64,000 nucleotides of DNA from Sphingomonas_E sp042693015 (GCF_042693015.1 NZ_CP170544.1:4588001-4652000); one strand, 5' to 3'. Counted from the first letter of the stretch, positions 17,566 through 26,069 are shown. Numbers and translations are program-made. Notes: generated from the letters alone by a model not told the origin.

Positions 17566-18189
17566 TCAGGCGACCGCGCGCATGGCGAAGCGATCGAGTA
17601 CCCAGGTTTGCGCGACGGCCCAATCGTCGATGCGGACATGGGCGTGGGGCGCAGCGCTGATGTGCGGCGCCATCAGCGGCTCGGCGACCATGTGGAGCCG
17701 CCAGACATCGGGCGCGTGCTTCGCCACCGATTCGTGATGCTGGGGCAGATCGTCGACGAAGACGGCGACGCTGGGGGTGAATTCCTCGATCAGCTTCGCC
17801 ACCGGCCGGCCCTTGCCGCCCTGGTTGCAGACGACGCGGTGGCGGATGCCATGCGCGTCGAGCTGGGCGACGCGGCCGGGCTGACGATGATCGCCGAGAT
17901 TGGTGAGGACGACGATATCGGCGACGGCGCCGATAGCGGCCAGCGCCTCGCGCGCATGGGGCACCAAAGTCTGGCGATGCATCTCGGTATCGAAGAAGCC
18001 GTCGAGCAGCGGCCATACTTTTTCGGGCGGCACCGGCGCACCATCGGCCCGCGCGGTGAGTGCGCCGACGAAATCATGGCGATCGAGCGCGAAGTTGATT
18101 TCGTGCGCCTCGCCCAGCCAGGCGGCGAAGTGCGAAACCATGTGGAGGAGGACTTCATCGCAATCGGTGATCAGCAGCGGACGGTTCAT
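17566..18189 (-). CDS. HAD superfamily hydrolase
   Basis: A 207-residue HAD-type phosphatase. Motif I is ITDCDEVLL (nucleophile D9, acid D11), motif II is VVLTNLGDH, and the acidic motif IV is VFVDDLPQH. A helical cap lies between motifs I and II. The substrate is unknown. It overlaps the DUF3572 gene (start ATG over its stop), an arrangement seen beside divK in alphaproteobacteria. Confidence 0.88.
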   Translation of the reverse strand: MNRPLLITDCDEVLLHMVSHFAAWLGEAHEINFALDRHDFVGALTARADGAPVPPEKVWPLLDGFFDTEMHRQTLVPHAREALAAIGAVADIVVLTNLGDHRQPGRVAQLDAHGIRHRVVCNQGGKGRPVAKLIEEFTPSVAVFVDDLPQHHESVAKHAPDVWRLHMVAEPLMAPHISAAPHAHVRIDDWAVAQTWVLDRFAMRAVA

Positions 18190-18455
18190 GCTTCCATTTC
18201 CATTCGGGCGCGGACGAGCGCCTGGGGTTCGAGATCGAGCGCGGCGGCGCAGGCGATCAGATCGGGCTCATGGGCTTCGAGGAAGGCGAGGGTGGCGGCG
18301 AGCAGCGCGGGATCGCCGATCCGTTCGCGCAGGTCTTCCGGGCCGATGCCGGTCAGCGTCAACAGGCGATCCGCCCGGCCGGGCTCGTCCAGCGTCCAGA
18401 CGAGTGCGCGCAAGGCAATCGCGGCGGGGTCTCGGTTTGTTTCTAAGCGGGGCAT
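18186..18455 (-). CDS. DUF3572 family protein
   Basis: An 89-residue soluble, mostly helical protein (ALRALVWTLDEPGRADRLLTLTG, AATLAFLEAHEPDLIACAAAL). It matches the small DUF3572 proteins commonly encoded next to divK in alphaproteobacteria. Function is unknown. It diverges from divK with a 39-base gap, so their promoters must overlap, which suggests linked control. Confidence 0.82.
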   Translation of the reverse strand: MPRLETNRDPAAIALRALVWTLDEPGRADRLLTLTGIGPEDLRERIGDPALLAATLAFLEAHEPDLIACAAALDLEPQALVRARMEMEA

Positions 18456-18494
18456 CGTCTACAAGCCGTCTTTGTAGCGTGTGTGGGGCAGCCT

Positions 18495-18857
18495 GTGTCC
18501 AAGAAAGTGCTCGTTGTCGAGGACAACGAACTCAACCTGAAGTTATTCTGCGATCTTTTGCGGGCTCATGACTTCGAAGCGGAGGCGGTTCGCGATGGCC
18601 GCGATGCCGTGGATGCCGCGCGCGCCTTCATGCCCGACCTGATCATCATGGACATCCAGCTTCCGCATGTCAGCGGCATCGACCTGATCGAACAGCTCAA
18701 GGTGGACGAGACGCTGCGCGCCATCCCGATCATGGCGGTGACGGCCTATACCGGCAAAGGCGACGAGGAACGCATCCGCGCCGCGGGCGCGGAGGCCTAT
18801 GTTTCCAAGCCGATTTCGGTGATGCGTTTTGTCGAGGTGGTCGAAGCGCTGCTCTGA
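18495..18857 (+). CDS. divK: Single-domain response regulator DivK
   Basis: 120 residues, receiver domain only. With GTG at 18495 as start (GGGG six bases upstream), the phosphoacceptor is D53, the same number as in Caulobacter DivK; the acidic pocket is E9/D10, with T83 and K105 conserved. DivK controls the cell-cycle phosphorelay through the DivJ/PleC kinases. A GTG at 18483 would add four residues. The divergent DUF3572 neighbour supports the assignment. Confidence 0.93.
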   Translation: MSKKVLVVEDNELNLKLFCDLLRAHDFEAEAVRDGRDAVDAARAFMPDLIIMDIQLPHVSGIDLIEQLKVDETLRAIPIMAVTAYTGKGDEERIRAAGAEAYVSKPISVMRFVEVVEALL

Positions 18858-18886
18858 CGCGCGCTCGATACTCCCCGGATAGCAGG

Positions 18887-18922
18887 CAAAAGAAAGCCGC
18901 CGCCCTGGAACCCCAGCGCGGC
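18887..18922 (-). terminator. Rho-independent terminator of rpmG
   Basis: On the minus strand, a 10-bp stem with one mismatch (18913-18922 with 18899-18908) and a four-base loop is followed by GGCTTTCTTTT. It lies about 50 bases beyond the rpmG stop and may also end divK transcripts arriving from the other side. Confidence 0.75.
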
Positions 18923-18970
18923 GACCGCTTTTGCCGATCAGGCAGTGGCGAGCCAGCGGCCCGCCAGCGC

Positions 18971-19138
18971 TTACTTGATCTTGGCTTCCTTGAACTCGAC
19001 ATGCTTGCGCACGACGGGGTCATATTTACGGAAGTTCAGCTTCTCGGTCAGGGTCCGCGGATTCTTCTTCGTGACGTAGAAGAAGCCGGTGTCGGCCGTG
19101 CTGACGAGCTTGATCTTGACGGTGGTCGGCTTGGCCAT
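18971..19138 (-). CDS. rpmG: 50S ribosomal protein L33
   Basis: 55 residues, MAKPTTVKIKLVSTADTGFF onward with TKKNPRTLTEKLNFRKYDP, the standard L33 sequence. It lacks the Cys pairs of the zinc-binding paralogue. Only the inner ATG at 19138 gives the family start. It is monocistronic, with the terminator above. Confidence 0.97.
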   Translation of the reverse strand: MAKPTTVKIKLVSTADTGFFYVTKKNPRTLTEKLNFRKYDPVVRKHVEFKEAKIK

Positions 19139-19358
19139 GACCCTTGATCCTTCGAATTCTGCTGCTGCGGGCGCCAGCCGAAGCTGGGTGCCACGAAAAA
19201 ATAAGGCGACGTGACCGCCGCCCGATTCCATCCGCGGGGGCATTGGGGCAGGCCGACCCGAAAGTCAAGCCGAAGCGCGGAAAATGACGCAGTTCGGCCG
19301 CGGGCGCTTAATCTGGCGCTAATATGAAAGGCGCAAGATGGCGCTGAGGAGAATGCTT

Positions 19359-19694
19359 ATGGCCAGTGCCGCCCGAATCGAATCGCCCCTCGATCCCACC
19401 ATCCGCGACGAGCTTTGCGCGCGTCTCGCGCAGCTCGACCGGGATTTCCGCCTGCTTTCGATCGGCGAGTTGTGCCGCCGGGTCGAGGCCATCCGCCAGG
19501 TGGCGCGCGATCATCAGCTCGAACCGGTGAGCCGCCTTGCCGCAGGGCTGGGCGACACGCTGGCCCGCGGTGGCCGCGGCGCGAGCGTGCGCCCCTATCT
19601 CGACGGGCTACGCGACGCGATCGGCTGCGAGCATCAGGACGAGGCTACGGCGCGGGCCTATCTTGCGCAGATCAACCTGCGTCTGGTGGGCTGA
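19359..19694 (+). CDS. Conserved-looking hypothetical protein, helical
   Basis: 111 residues, not recognised. It is soluble, rich in Arg, Ala and Leu, and mostly helical (ELCARLAQLDRDFRLLSIGE, LCRRVEAIRQVARDHQLEPV). The start at 19359 is set by GAGGAGA eight bases upstream; two upstream ATGs lack this. It converges with the Lrp-type regulator with a one-base gap. The length and pattern recall small Hpt-like or regulatory helical proteins, but no phosphoacceptor His motif is evident. Confidence 0.6.
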   Translation: MASAARIESPLDPTIRDELCARLAQLDRDFRLLSIGELCRRVEAIRQVARDHQLEPVSRLAAGLGDTLARGGRGASVRPYLDGLRDAIGCEHQDEATARAYLAQINLRLVG

Positions 19695-19695
19695 A

Positions 19696-20151
19696 TCAGC
19701 CGTCGGCGCAGGCGGTCACCGAACCGTCGGTCTTGATCTCGCGTGTGGCGATCGTTGTCGAGAAGCGCTCGACGCCCGGCAAGCGCCACAACTGACCGCG
19801 CAGGAAATCGTCGAGCGCGGTGAGATCCCGCGCCAGCACATGCAGCAGATAATCGCTGTCGCCGACCGTCGCGTGGGCGGACAGGATCAGCGGGTGGCGG
19901 ATCACGGCCGCTTCGAACGCATCATGCTTGTCGAACGCGATCGTCACCCGGACAAAGGCGCTGGTGGCGAGGCCGAGCGCCGGCGGATCGACGATCGCGC
20001 GATAGCCACGAATCGCCCCCATTTGCTCGAGTGCCTGCACGCGTTTCCAGCAGGGCGTCTTGGTGAGCCCGGTACGTTCAGCCAGATCGGCAAAGGAGAG
20101 GCGTGCGTCGCCCTCGAGCAGACTGAGCAGCTTATGGTCGATCCGGTCCAT
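19696..20151 (-). CDS. Lrp/AsnC family regulator, probably of the kynurenine genes
   Basis: A 151-residue Lrp/AsnC protein: an N-terminal helix-turn-helix (MDRIDHKLLSLLEGDARLSF, LAERTGLTKTPCWKRVQALE) and a C-terminal ligand-binding domain (HATVGDSDYLLHVLARDL). The start has GGGAG six bases upstream. It diverges from kynA-kynU, with a 15-bp palindrome between. In Pseudomonas and relatives an Lrp-type protein, KynR, activates kyn genes in response to kynurenine; by position this is its likely counterpart. Confidence 0.9.
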   Translation of the reverse strand: MDRIDHKLLSLLEGDARLSFADLAERTGLTKTPCWKRVQALEQMGAIRGYRAIVDPPALGLATSAFVRVTIAFDKHDAFEAAVIRHPLILSAHATVGDSDYLLHVLARDLTALDDFLRGQLWRLPGVERFSTTIATREIKTDGSVTACADG

Positions 20152-20247
20152 TCGATCTCCCTTGTTGGCAAAAAATAGCACGAATACCATGATTATTGCT
20201 ATCGCATGAAACGATTGCTTGCGAATTGCCCACGCAGCCAGCGTATC

Positions 20248-20262
20248 GCGAACAATGTTCGC
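20248..20262. promoter_or_regulatory. Palindrome in the kynA promoter region
   Basis: A 15-base dyad with perfect arms GCGAACA and TGTTCGC around one base. It is centred 53 bases upstream of the kynA ATG and 104 bases from the divergent Lrp-type gene. Size and position fit a binding site for the Lrp-type regulator. Confidence 0.5.
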
Positions 20263-20307
20263 CCGGCCCCCTGCTAATCTCACCATTCAATCAGATTTGA
20301 GGATGCG

Positions 20308-21057
20308 ATGGACCGTCAGGCCTTCTACGCGATGATGAATGCGCCCGCGGAGCTCGATTACGAGCTCTATATCAACACCGGCGCGCTGCTGGCCTGTCAG
20401 AAGCCATTCGACGCCTTCGCCAATCGCGACGAGCTGCAGTTCCAGATCGTCCACCAGGTCGAAGAGCTGTGGATGAAGCTGATCGCCTACACCCTGCTCG
20501 ACGTCGACGAATATCTGCAGGCGAAGGAAACGCACCGCGTCGTCACGCTGATGGGCCGGGCGCATCGGCTGATGAAGTTGATGACCGATCAACTAGATCT
20601 GCTCGAAACCATGTCGCCCAAGGAATATCAACAGATCCGGCTGCAGCTCGGCAATGGCAGCGGCCAGGAATCGCCGGGCTTCCGCACGCTTCTGAAGATG
20701 CCGCCGCATCTGTGGACCAGCTTCGTCGCCGCCTATCTGGAGCCGGAGGGGCGCACCGTGCGGTCGATCTACGACGATGGCTATGCGCATGACGCGGCCT
20801 ATGTCGTGGCCGAGGCGCTGATCGAGTTCGACGAGCTGTTCGGCAAGTTCCGCTGGCATCATTTGTTCCTGATCCACCGGTCGATCGGTATGGGATCGGC
20901 CTCGCTGAAGGGGCGGTCGGTCGATCTGCTGCAGGCGGGCGCCAAGCACCGCTTCTTCCCCGAGCTGTGGGATGTCCGCGTCGCGATGACCGATGCCTGG
21001 GGCGGCGATTATGGCCGCGTCCGCGACAGCCTGTCGGCGCAGGGGGGCGCCGCGTGA
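20308..21057 (+). CDS. kynA: Tryptophan 2,3-dioxygenase
   Basis: A 249-residue heme dioxygenase that opens the indole ring of tryptophan to N-formylkynurenine. Family blocks are LDYELYINTGALLACQKPF, NRDELQFQIVHQVEELWMKL, RLQLGNGSGQESPGFR and FRWHHLFLIHRSIGMGSA. The length is at the short end of the family. Its stop overlaps the kynU start, forming a two-gene operon divergent from the Lrp-type regulator. The kynurenine formamidase gene (kynB) is not nearby. Confidence 0.95.
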   Translation: MDRQAFYAMMNAPAELDYELYINTGALLACQKPFDAFANRDELQFQIVHQVEELWMKLIAYTLLDVDEYLQAKETHRVVTLMGRAHRLMKLMTDQLDLLETMSPKEYQQIRLQLGNGSGQESPGFRTLLKMPPHLWTSFVAAYLEPEGRTVRSIYDDGYAHDAAYVVAEALIEFDELFGKFRWHHLFLIHRSIGMGSASLKGRSVDLLQAGAKHRFFPELWDVRVAMTDAWGGDYGRVRDSLSAQGGAA

Positions 21058-22151
21058 CGGGCGCGCGGACGCTGTTCCAGCTTCCCGAAGGTGGCCCCTA
21101 TCTCCTTGCCCATTCGGCCGGCGCGCTGCCGCTGGCGACCCGCGCCCGGCTGGAAGCGACGGTGCTCGGCCCCTGGGGCATAAAGGGATCGGACGCGTGG
21201 GAAGACTGGCTGGGCGCGATCGACGATTTCCGTGCCTCGCTGGCCGGGCTACTCGGCGGGCAGGCGGCGGATTATTGCCCGCAGGCCAATAATAGCGCGG
21301 CGCTGTTCCGGCTGCTTTCGGCCCTGCCGCCGGAGCCGGGCCGCAACCGGCTGGTGGCGTCGGAGCAGAGCTTTCCGTCGATCGGCTTCGCGATGGGCGC
21401 GCTCGATCGGCTCGGCTATCGGCTGGACCTGCTGACCGGCGATCCGGCGAACGTCGAGACCTGGGGGGCGGCGATCGGCCCCGATGTCGCCGCGGTGGTG
21501 GCGATGCATGTCCATTCCAACAGCGGCGCGGTGTCCCCCATCGCCGACATCGTCGCGCTGGCCCATGGTGCGGGCGCGATCGCCATTGCCGACGTCGCCC
21601 AGTCGGCCGGTATACTGCCGGTCAACCTGCCGGCCTGGGGTGTGGATGCGGCGATCGGGTCCTGCCTGAAATGGCTGTGCGGCGGCCCCGGCGCGGGCTG
21701 GCTGTGGGCCGATCCGGCACTTACCGCGCGTGCGCAGCCGATCGAGGTGGGCTGGTTCAGCCATGCCGAGCCCTTCGCCTTCGACATTCGCGATTTCCGC
21801 TACGCGCCTGACGCGCGGCGCTTCTGGGGCGGCACGCCTTCGATCGCGCCCTATGCGTTGGCGACGGGCGGGATCACCACCATCGCCGGCGTCGGCGCAC
21901 AGAAGGTGCTGGCGCACAACCGGCGGCTGATTGCGCGGGTGGTGGAGCGGACCGGCGACCGCTGGTTCGCGCCCGATCGCAGCGGTTTCGGCGGGACATT
22001 GTGCATCACCGCCGACGCCGACGTCGAAACGGCGCTGCGCGCAGGCGGCTGCCAGGTCGATCGGCGCGGGCCGGTGCTGCGGCTTTCCTTCCACATCTAT
22101 AACGATGCAGCGGAGGCCGATCTGGTGGGGGAAATCCTCGCGGGGTGCTGA
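21054..22151 (+). CDS. kynU: Kynureninase
   Basis: A 365-residue PLP enzyme of aminotransferase class V. The probable PLP lysine lies in GSCLKWLCGGPGAGWLW, with upstream blocks AMHVHSNSGAV and IADVAQSAGILPVNL. With kynA it suggests conversion of kynurenine to anthranilate and alanine. The GTG start overlaps the kynA stop. General class V enzymes look similar, so the assignment leans on the operon as well as on sequence. Confidence 0.88.
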   Translation: MTGARTLFQLPEGGPYLLAHSAGALPLATRARLEATVLGPWGIKGSDAWEDWLGAIDDFRASLAGLLGGQAADYCPQANNSAALFRLLSALPPEPGRNRLVASEQSFPSIGFAMGALDRLGYRLDLLTGDPANVETWGAAIGPDVAAVVAMHVHSNSGAVSPIADIVALAHGAGAIAIADVAQSAGILPVNLPAWGVDAAIGSCLKWLCGGPGAGWLWADPALTARAQPIEVGWFSHAEPFAFDIRDFRYAPDARRFWGGTPSIAPYALATGGITTIAGVGAQKVLAHNRRLIARVVERTGDRWFAPDRSGFGGTLCITADADVETALRAGGCQVDRRGPVLRLSFHIYNDAAEADLVGEILAGC

Positions 22152-22165
22152 CCCCGCGGGACGAT

Positions 22166-22597
22166 TCAGGCCTGGCCGAAGCTTGTCGGTGAACGGCGGC
22201 CGAAGCCGCCGGCGGCCCGGCGCTGCATCAGCGGGCTTGCCTCGCGGTCGATCTGTTCCAGCGTCTGTTCGAACATCGGGCGCAGGCGGACGACATCGGG
22301 GATCAACTCGTCGGGATCGCTGCGGGTTTCGACGCAGCGGCGGGCAACCTTCTCGATATGTTCGGCAAGCGCCGCGAGATGCTCGGCGCCGAACTGCAGC
22401 GATTCGCCCTTCAGCGTGTGCGCCGGGATCACCAATGCGGTCGCGTTGCGGGCGCGCATCGCTTCCTCGATCGCGTTGATCGACTTCACGCCGTCTTCGC
22501 GGAAATAGCCGAGAATGCGGACAAAACCCGCGCCCAGCTCGGTGCGCGCGCGGGAGAACACGCTCCAGTCGACCAAAGCTCCAGTTTCACTGGTCAC
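22166..22597 (-). CDS. Hpt-domain phosphotransfer protein
   Basis: A 143-residue protein with one Hpt domain. The phosphoacceptor histidine is in IPAHTLKGESLQFGA and is followed by a second helix, HLAALAEHIEKVARR. It would relay phosphate between a hybrid kinase and a response regulator; no partner is adjacent. The start is GTG at 22597, placed after AAGGGGA; an ATG 42 bases upstream is possible. The C-terminal ~30 residues are basic and unstructured in look. It converges with kynU. Confidence 0.85.
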   Translation of the reverse strand: MTSETGALVDWSVFSRARTELGAGFVRILGYFREDGVKSINAIEEAMRARNATALVIPAHTLKGESLQFGAEHLAALAEHIEKVARRCVETRSDPDELIPDVVRLRPMFEQTLEQIDREASPLMQRRAAGGFGRRSPTSFGQA

Positions 22598-22736
22598 TTG
22601 CCCATTCCCCTTGCCTGACGGCTTCCACGGGGACTGCATTGCCGCAAAATCGTAAAGGTCGCGTTGACAAGCGGGAGAGGGCTTTGTTCCGCTTCGAAGG
22701 GAGAAGCCGGCCTGCGCCGGATGGCGGCCGGGCGGT

Positions 22737-23678
22737 TTACCCTGCCACCCCCCGCCAATCGACGATCCGCGCCGCCATCGCCGCGCCTTGTTCTTCCTGA
22801 AGGAAATGGCCGGCCCACTCGATCCGCGCATGCGGCTGGCCGGCGGCGCCCGGCACGCGGCCCTGGAACACCGCCTCCCACGCGATCGTCGACGGGTCGG
22901 AATCGCTGAACAAAGTGATGAACGGCCGGTCGAACCGTTCCAGCACCTTCCACGCGGCCTTGTTCTCGGTCACGCCCGGATAGCTGTCGTCGAGCGGGAT
23001 GCAGCAGGTGATCTGCAACGTCCCTGCCTTGTATCCGGCGTCGGGGAAGGGCGCGTCATAAGCCGACAGTACCGCAGGCGCGGGCCGCTCGACGCAGACC
23101 GCGGCGATGATCTCGCTGATGGGCAGGTCGTCGCTTGTCCGGCAGGTCTCGGCCCATGCCTCGATGATCGGCCCCGGCCAGTCGGCGACGCCCTTCGGTG
23201 GCCCCTCGCAGGTCGGCAGCAAGGTGTTGGCGACCGCCACCGCGGCGAAGCGATCGGGCATTTCCGAAAGCACGCGCAGCCCGATCGGCCCGCCCCAATC
23301 CTGGCAGACAAGGGTGATCCGCGTCAGGTCCAGCGCGCGGACGAACTCCGCCAGCCAGCCTACCAGCTTGCCATAGCTGTAGCTCGCCCGTTCGGTGGGC
23401 TTGTCGGATCGACCGAAGCCGATGTGATCTGGGGCGACGACGCGATAGCCGGCCGCCACCAGCGGGCCGATCATCTTGCGATAGAGGAAGCACCAACTCG
23501 GCTCGCCATGGAGCAACAGCATCACCGGCGCGTCACGCGGGCCTTCGTCCAGATAATGCATCCGCAAGCGCCCGAGCGCTTCGTCGGTCACCTCCAGATA
23601 ATGCGGCGCGAAGGGGAAGTCGGGCAGGCCTACGAAACGATCGTCGGGGGTGCGCGCCACGCCGGGGCGGATCAGCAT
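22737..23678 (-). CDS. Haloalkane dehalogenase-like alpha/beta hydrolase (HLD-I type)
   Basis: 313 residues from the ATG at 23678, which has GGAG six bases upstream; the ATG at 23690 adds four residues. Features match the DhlA-type subfamily: HGEPSWCFLYRKM oxyanion region, GFGRSDKPTERASYSY, nucleophile D127 followed by Trp in CQDWGG, a cap-domain Trp in IIEAWAETC, an acid in SDSDPS, and the catalytic His in AGHFLQEE. Such enzymes hydrolyse carbon-halogen bonds, but natural substrates are often unknown. It diverges from a SnoaL-like gene. Confidence 0.88.
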   Translation of the reverse strand: MLIRPGVARTPDDRFVGLPDFPFAPHYLEVTDEALGRLRMHYLDEGPRDAPVMLLLHGEPSWCFLYRKMIGPLVAAGYRVVAPDHIGFGRSDKPTERASYSYGKLVGWLAEFVRALDLTRITLVCQDWGGPIGLRVLSEMPDRFAAVAVANTLLPTCEGPPKGVADWPGPIIEAWAETCRTSDDLPISEIIAAVCVERPAPAVLSAYDAPFPDAGYKAGTLQITCCIPLDDSYPGVTENKAAWKVLERFDRPFITLFSDSDPSTIAWEAVFQGRVPGAAGQPHARIEWAGHFLQEEQGAAMAARIVDWRGVAG

Positions 23679-23788
23679 CTCTGTCTCCATTTCCGCCTGC
23701 GCGTCCGCGCGGCCACATTGCGAGCGATAGCCCCTCCCTGCGGGGCGTTCTATGTCTCTAGGCCGGAAACAGAAAAGTGAGGGTGCCG

Positions 23789-24250
23789 ATGCTCAGCCTG
23801 CAGGAGATTTCCGACCGCCTCGAAATACAGGACCTTTTCGCCCGCTACTCCTTCGCGATCGACGATCGCAACTGGGCGGGCCTCGACGAAGTGTTCACCG
23901 AGGATGCGATCATCGATTACAGCGAAGTCGGCGGCCCGCGCCTGCCCTTCCGCGAGATGCAGGCCTGGCTGGGGGAGGCGATGAAGGCCTTCAAGGGCTT
24001 CCAGCACATGGTCGCGACGACCGAATTGAAGCTCGACGGCGACAAGGCGACGAGCCGGACGATCCTGTTCAACCCGATGATCATGTTTCCCGACGGCAGC
24101 GAGCCCAAGGGCAATGACAAGGTGTTCTTCGTCGGGCTCTGGTATTGCGACAAGCTCGTCCGCACCGAGAAAGGCTGGCGGATCGCCGAGCGGCGCGAAC
24201 AGAAAAGCTATTTTCACAACGCGCCGCCGGAACTCGCCCCGCCGGCTTGA
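23789..24250 (+). CDS. SnoaL-like / NTF2-fold protein
   Basis: A 153-residue NTF2-fold protein (LQEISDRLEIQDLFARYSFA, WAGLDEVFTEDAIIDYSEVG, GWRIAERREQKSYFHN), like the SnoaL-like polyketide cyclases, dehydratases and small-molecule isomerases. The Asp, Tyr and His residues typical of the pocket are present, but the reaction cannot be assigned. ATG at 23789 has GAGG upstream. It is followed by a large palindromic repeat shared as the 3' region with a convergent gene. Confidence 0.85.
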   Translation: MLSLQEISDRLEIQDLFARYSFAIDDRNWAGLDEVFTEDAIIDYSEVGGPRLPFREMQAWLGEAMKAFKGFQHMVATTELKLDGDKATSRTILFNPMIMFPDGSEPKGNDKVFFVGLWYCDKLVRTEKGWRIAERREQKSYFHNAPPELAPPA

Positions 24251-24273
24251 AATCTAACTTTCCGCCCAATCTT

Positions 24274-24404
24274 CCGTTTGTGTCGAGCGGAGTTCGAGCG
24301 AAGCCGAGAACGTAGTCGAGACATCCTTTCCGCGAGCGCATCGCTTGGGGCTGTATCTCGACTGCCGCATCTCGGCTTCGCTCGATGCTGCTCGATACAA
24401 ACGG
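24274..24404. repeat. 131-bp near-palindromic intergenic repeat
   Basis: The two ends, CCGTTTGTGTCGAGC and GCTCGATACAAACGG, are inverted repeats. The similarity continues inward through GAGCGAAGCCGAGA/TCTCGGCTTCGCTC and GTCGAGA/TCTCGAC, so most of the element can fold into one long imperfect hairpin. It fills the gap between two convergent genes and could act as a two-way transcription end or RNA stabiliser. No coding potential is seen. Confidence 0.75.
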
Positions 24405-24434
24405 GGGAGGGAAGGCGTGGTGGTTACGCCCCAA

Positions 24435-24737
24435 TCACCCGCAGCGGCGCTTGCTGTCGACTTCCTTGCCGAGCAGTGCGCCAGCGGCCGCGCCGATCAC
24501 CGTGCCGGTGGTGCGATCGCCATGCGTGTCGACCGCGCGGCCGAGCAGTGCGCCGCCGGCGCCGCCGATGATCAGGCCGGTCGTGCCGTTCGACTTGCGG
24601 CAATACATCCGCCCGTCGCGGCCGCGCCATTCCTTGTAGCGGTGATGCTTGCGCGCCTCGGCGCCTTCGATCGGCAGCGCCATCGCAACCGGAATGGTGA
24701 GCGAGACGGCGCCCAGCGCGAGCATGAATTTCCGCAT
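24435..24737 (-). CDS. Exported glycine-zipper protein
   Basis: 100 residues: a signal peptide (MRKFMLALGAVSLTIPVAMA), a short basic region, then a glycine-zipper hairpin (LIIGGAGGALLGRAVD and TVIGAAAGALLGKEVD). Two cysteines flank the zipper (MYCRK and RRCG). It is probably periplasmic or outer-membrane associated. Same architecture as the protein at 54830-55249, so the two are paralogues. Function unknown. Confidence 0.85.
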   Translation of the reverse strand: MRKFMLALGAVSLTIPVAMALPIEGAEARKHHRYKEWRGRDGRMYCRKSNGTTGLIIGGAGGALLGRAVDTHGDRTTGTVIGAAAGALLGKEVDSKRRCG

Positions 24738-24873
24738 GATTTTATCCCTTTGCGATCGTTTCTATGGTTCGGACGGCCCTTGCTTGGCCGGCCGCGCCTG
24801 AACGGAAGGCAACGGGATCGGGGCGCGCGACGTGCCGTGTGCCGGCGACGACGAGTTGCAAAAAATGTCGAAA

Positions 24874-25815
24874 TCAGAAGCGCTCGCCGACCATCTCCTC
24901 GCTCTTCGCCCACAGCGCGCGGGCATTGTCCGGGTCGAGCGCATAGGGCCGCACGCCACCGCGGCCGAGGCCATCGCCGTGGATTACCTCGGCGACATGG
25001 CAATCCTCGCAGAAGCGGCCGCCGACCGCATCGGCCGGGGCGACGACAGCGGCCCAGACGGAGGTGGCCGCACCCTGCGGGATCGTCTTCCAGGCGAAGG
25101 CCGGTGCCCCCTCGGCCTGGCTCGCCTCGATCGCGGCGACCAGATCCTTGACGATCTCGGGCGTCATGTGGCGGCCAAGCTCGGTATGGATGCCGCCGGG
25201 ATGGACCGATGCCGCCCGGATGCCGCGATCGCGGTGGCGCCGGTCGAACTCGACCGCGAACAGCGCATTCGCGGTCTTGGCGCGACCATAGGCAATGAAC
25301 GGATCATAGGCCGTCCGCTCAAAATTGGGATCGTCGAGATCGACGTTCGAGTAGTGATGGCCGGAGGAGGAGAGCACCACCAGCCGCGCGCCGGGATTCA
25401 TCAGCGGCGCGATCCGGTTGACGAACAGGAAGTGGCCGAGATGGTTGGTGCCGAACTGCGTCTCGAACCCGTCCGCCGTCTTGCCCTGCGGACAGGCCAT
25501 GACGCCTGCATTGGCGATGACGAGATCGAAGCGATCCCCCTTGGCGATGAGCGCGTCCGCCGCCTGCCGCGCACTGGCGAGCGAGGCGAGGTCGAGTTCG
25601 ACAAGCTCGATCCCCGCAATCGCGGCGGTCGCTGCCCGCGCCTTGGCGAGATCGCGCGCCGTGCCGACCACCGTGGCGCCATGCGCCGCCAGCGCCCGCG
25701 CGGTCTCGACGCCGAGCCCCGCAGATACGCCGGTGACGAGCGCCCGCTTGCCGGCAAGGTCGACGCCCTCCAGCACCTCGTCTGTCGTGGATGCGAAGCC
25801 GAATGCCTTGGTCAT
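24874..25815 (-). CDS. Short-chain dehydrogenase/reductase
   Basis: A 313-residue SDR resembling the retinol-dehydrogenase/WWOX-like group. Cofactor motif VTGVSAGLG (TGxxxGxG), NAGV, catalytic Ser in VVLSSSGHH, and YGRAK (YxxxK). An extra C-terminal stretch contains FCEDCHVAEV. The start at 25815 has GGGAG six bases upstream; an ATG eight codons earlier does not. The substrate is unknown and it stands alone. Confidence 0.92.
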   Translation of the reverse strand: MTKAFGFASTTDEVLEGVDLAGKRALVTGVSAGLGVETARALAAHGATVVGTARDLAKARAATAAIAGIELVELDLASLASARQAADALIAKGDRFDLVIANAGVMACPQGKTADGFETQFGTNHLGHFLFVNRIAPLMNPGARLVVLSSSGHHYSNVDLDDPNFERTAYDPFIAYGRAKTANALFAVEFDRRHRDRGIRAASVHPGGIHTELGRHMTPEIVKDLVAAIEASQAEGAPAFAWKTIPQGAATSVWAAVVAPADAVGGRFCEDCHVAEVIHGDGLGRGGVRPYALDPDNARALWAKSEEMVGERF

Positions 25816-25981
25816 CAGATGCTCCCTTGATCGCGCCATTCAGCCCATAGGCCCTCCGACGCCTGCGCGTCAGATGTCAGAAGCGACAGTTCCTGTGCTT
25901 TGCCTGCCAAACCAACGAGAAGAGGACGTTGATAGCGTGCGCGCTGCGGGACGACGCGTCTCTTTCGCGCATCCCCTCAAA

Positions 25982-26054
25982 CGTCACTCCAGCGCAGGCT
26001 GGGGTCCGTGGCTCTTTCGGCATAAGCCGGATGCCAGCCTCCGCGGGCATGACG
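25982..26054. repeat. Paired inverted hairpin repeat (copy B)
   Basis: Outer ends CGTCA and TGACG enclose two inverted hairpins, CCAGC/GCTGG and GCC(A)GC/GC(G)GGC. The design is the same as at 7105 and 46524 but the stem bases differ. It lies just beyond the glycosyltransferase stop. Confidence 0.7.
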
Positions 26055-26069
26055 GGCAGCATGTTGGGG

